From CAJMGO01 sp900557305 (lineage in GTDB: Bacteria; Bacillota_I; Bacilli_A; RF39; UBA660): a stretch of DNA of 64,000 nucleotides. A program made the translations under genes and the position numbers. Location of the stretch: assembly GCA_905212975.1 (NCBI GenBank), contig CAJMGO010000004.1:29105-93104 (forward strand). Direction: 5' to 3'. Below are positions 62,638 through 64,000 of the stretch, in pieces. Under the pieces are notes generated by a model. The model did not search any database and had not been told where the DNA came from. It was given only the letters and a program-made list of their open reading frames with translations. The first letter of the stretch is position 1. Every line of letters begins with the position of its first letter.

Positions 62638-63795
62638 ATGAAAATAGATACTGCAAAGTTTGAAGAAATAATTGAAAATATAACAAAAAATATAAATTTA
62701 TATGAAAGAATTCAGCTCTATAATAATCACTATGCTTTATTTTTAGCAAATGGTGAGATATTAAATATAAAATTTTTAAGAAATAATATTCCACATTTGT
62801 TAGGAGTAAATATAGATTATTTAAAATTATCTAATAAATTTAAACCTAATGCTAGTTATTATGATAATTTAAATTATTTTGTAGAAAATAGTTTTAATTT
62901 TAGAAAATTAGTAAATGAAGGATCTATGTCGTACTCATTAATGTTTTCAAGTTACGTTGATGAAAAAAATTATGCGTTTGAAAAAAACGCAAAGATTAGA
63001 ACAGACGATATGTTTTATATAGTTAAATACGATAGAGAAAAAACTTATAAAATAGAGCCTAAAGCAGATATATGTGAATACTATATAATTAGAAGGTCAA
63101 ATAACAAATATTATGTTTTAGGATTAATGAAAAATGAAAATTTATATTTGCCAGTATCATCTAGAGTGTATGATGATGAAGAAAATTTTGATAAGTTTAT
63201 GGCAAGAATAGCAAATAAACAAGAAATAACTTATGCATATTCAATGAGTGTAAAAAATAAATATGGAAATTATAATGAAAATTTTGTTGTAAATATAAAT
63301 GAAAAAGAAAAGTTAATTAATAGAGTAATAAAAGCTTCAGAAAAATATGATGCTACTGCTTCTGTCGTAAAAGATTATTCATACTTTTTAAACAGATATA
63401 AAAATGAAAAAGAATATTATAAAACAAATATTACAATTTTAAGTTTATTAAGTGATAGTATTAAGAGTGGTAATGTATTTGAAATTTCTTCAATTGATGA
63501 AATGCTTGGAAATTTTGAATTAAATGATGATATAAAAGAATTAATTAATGTATGTAATAATATGTTATGTGGAAGTCATAATAATGAAATGGCTTTAAAC
63601 AGTTATTCTGAAATAGAACAAGAAAATAAAACAATAAAACAAGAATTAATTACATTAAGAAATGAAGTAGCTAAACTAGCAGATGAAAATGATGGTTTAA
63701 AAAATCTTAATAGTGAATATGATGAACAATTAAAAATATATGATGAGGCATATGAAAAAGTAGCTGAATTAAAAAAAAGTAAACCTAAGTATTAA
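62638..63795 (+). CDS. Uncharacterised protein, possible PBECR4-like domain plus coiled coil
   Basis: A 385-aa soluble protein. The N-terminal part (about 8-110) has ERIQLYNNHYALFLANGEILNIKF and HLLGV, which resembles the PBECR4 nuclease-like domain, seen by eye only. The middle (about 110-325) shows alternating strands and helices (YYIIRRSNNKYYVLGLMKN, LPVSSRVYDDEENFDKFM). The C terminus (about 325-385) is a coiled coil. ATG 62638 is preferred because GGGGTG lies 7 nt upstream; an in-frame ATG at 62602 is close to the -10 region. Confidence 0.5.
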   Translation: MKIDTAKFEEIIENITKNINLYERIQLYNNHYALFLANGEILNIKFLRNNIPHLLGVNIDYLKLSNKFKPNASYYDNLNYFVENSFNFRKLVNEGSMSYSLMFSSYVDEKNYAFEKNAKIRTDDMFYIVKYDREKTYKIEPKADICEYYIIRRSNNKYYVLGLMKNENLYLPVSSRVYDDEENFDKFMARIANKQEITYAYSMSVKNKYGNYNENFVVNINEKEKLINRVIKASEKYDATASVVKDYSYFLNRYKNEKEYYKTNITILSLLSDSIKSGNVFEISSIDEMLGNFELNDDIKELINVCNNMLCGSHNNEMALNSYSEIEQENKTIKQELITLRNEVAKLADENDGLKNLNSEYDEQLKIYDEAYEKVAELKKSKPKY

Positions 63796-63810
63796 TACTT
63801 AGGTTTTTTT
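63780..63810 (+). terminator. Rho-independent terminator
   Basis: A long AACCTAAGTAT/ATACTTAGGTT stem containing the stop codon of the preceding gene, followed by seven T. Confidence 0.88.
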
Positions 63811-63844
63811 GATTTATAAATTTTTTTACACTCAAAATATGGGA

Positions 63845-63874
63845 TTGACAAAAAGACTTAAGTAAAGGTACAAT
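63845..63874 (+). promoter_or_regulatory. Promoter of prepilin gene 2
   Basis: TTGACA at 63845-63850 and TACAAT at 63869-63874, spacer 18 nt, matching the promoter of the prepilin at 51049. Confidence 0.8.
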
Positions 63875-63909
63875 ATAGAAAGAATAGTAGAAGAGGAGTG
63901 AGTAAAAAA

Positions 63910-64000
63910 ATGAAGAAAAAAGGATTTACATTAATAGAACTACTTGCAGTAATAGTAGTACTAGCAGTTATAGCATTAATAGCAACACCAATAGTATTAA
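63910..64000 (+). CDS. Type IV prepilin-like protein 2, 3' truncated by window end
   Basis: The first 30 codons read MKKKGFTLIELLAVIVVLAV and on to ATPIVL, identical in protein to the prepilin at 51049. The DNA differs at only about 4 of 91 positions. GAGGAGTGAG lies upstream. The rest is beyond the window, so its C-terminal domain is unknown. Confidence 0.88.
   Translation, partial: MKKKGFTLIELLAVIVVLAVIALIATPIVL

Overview
The window is a strongly AT-rich, densely packed chromosomal segment of a low-GC Gram-positive bacterium of the Bacilli type. The evidence is the dnaB-dnaI primosome pair, a T-box leader, peptidoglycan genes (murC, murE, a murF homologue, a SEDS protein, several D,D-carboxypeptidases), L-lactate dehydrogenase, a Gram-positive Tad pilus locus and small sporulation-family genes. 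TGA is an ordinary stop and TGG encodes Trp, so the mycoplasma code is not used. An uncultured, genome-reduced gut lineage related to RF39, ML615J-28 or Erysipelotrichales would fit; that placement is inference.

Layout. 1-8.2 kb: cell-envelope genes (end of a CmpB-like gene, two VanY-like proteins, a UPF0316 protein, a beta-lactamase-fold hydrolase, DacF, a DUF1287 protein, a P2A-type ATPase). 8.3-16.3 kb: an accessory block of small anchored or secreted proteins, one pseudogene, and an ABC exporter with its two-component system. The block is bounded by copies of the 3' end of dacF plus its terminator. 16.3-19.4 kb: second DacF-like gene, ldh, def, and two very small membrane proteins. 19.5-28.1 kb: SEDS protein, dnaB, dnaI, an 881-aa protein with a possible inactive RNB domain, a threonine-type T-box, a small unknown gene and thrS lacking its TGS domain. 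28.2-30.0 kb: SpoIIIAH-like, GerE and GerM. 30.1-33.5 kb: three tRNAs around an orphan MvaI/BcnI-type nuclease, then cysS and a convergent DUF192 gene. 33.6-38.9 kb: compact Tad pilus operon. 38.9-42.9 kb: murC, rnhC, cvpA, trxA. 43.1-51.0 kb: peptidoglycan operon (membrane-anchored MurF homologue, MurE, a D-Asp-ligase-like ATP-grasp enzyme, two AsnB-type amidotransferases). 51.0-64.0 kb: a prepilin with an Ig-like domain, lepA, mscL, hemW, an HD hydrolase, yfhO, a GDPD, mutL, two unknown genes, and the start of a second prepilin almost identical in its first codons.

The main theme is wall building and modification combined with surface display. The most unusual points are the repeated dacF 3' ends bounding accessory DNA, the MurF/MurE/ATP-grasp/AsnB/AsnB operon, the nearly identical prepilin 5' modules, terminator hairpins whose 3' arm carries the next gene's Shine-Dalgarno, and a perfect palindrome giving cysS and its convergent neighbour the same C-terminal peptide. 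Gene starts were chosen by eye from Shine-Dalgarno spacing (often AGGTG or GGAGG 5-9 nt before ATG). All family assignments come from motif recognition, not database searches.
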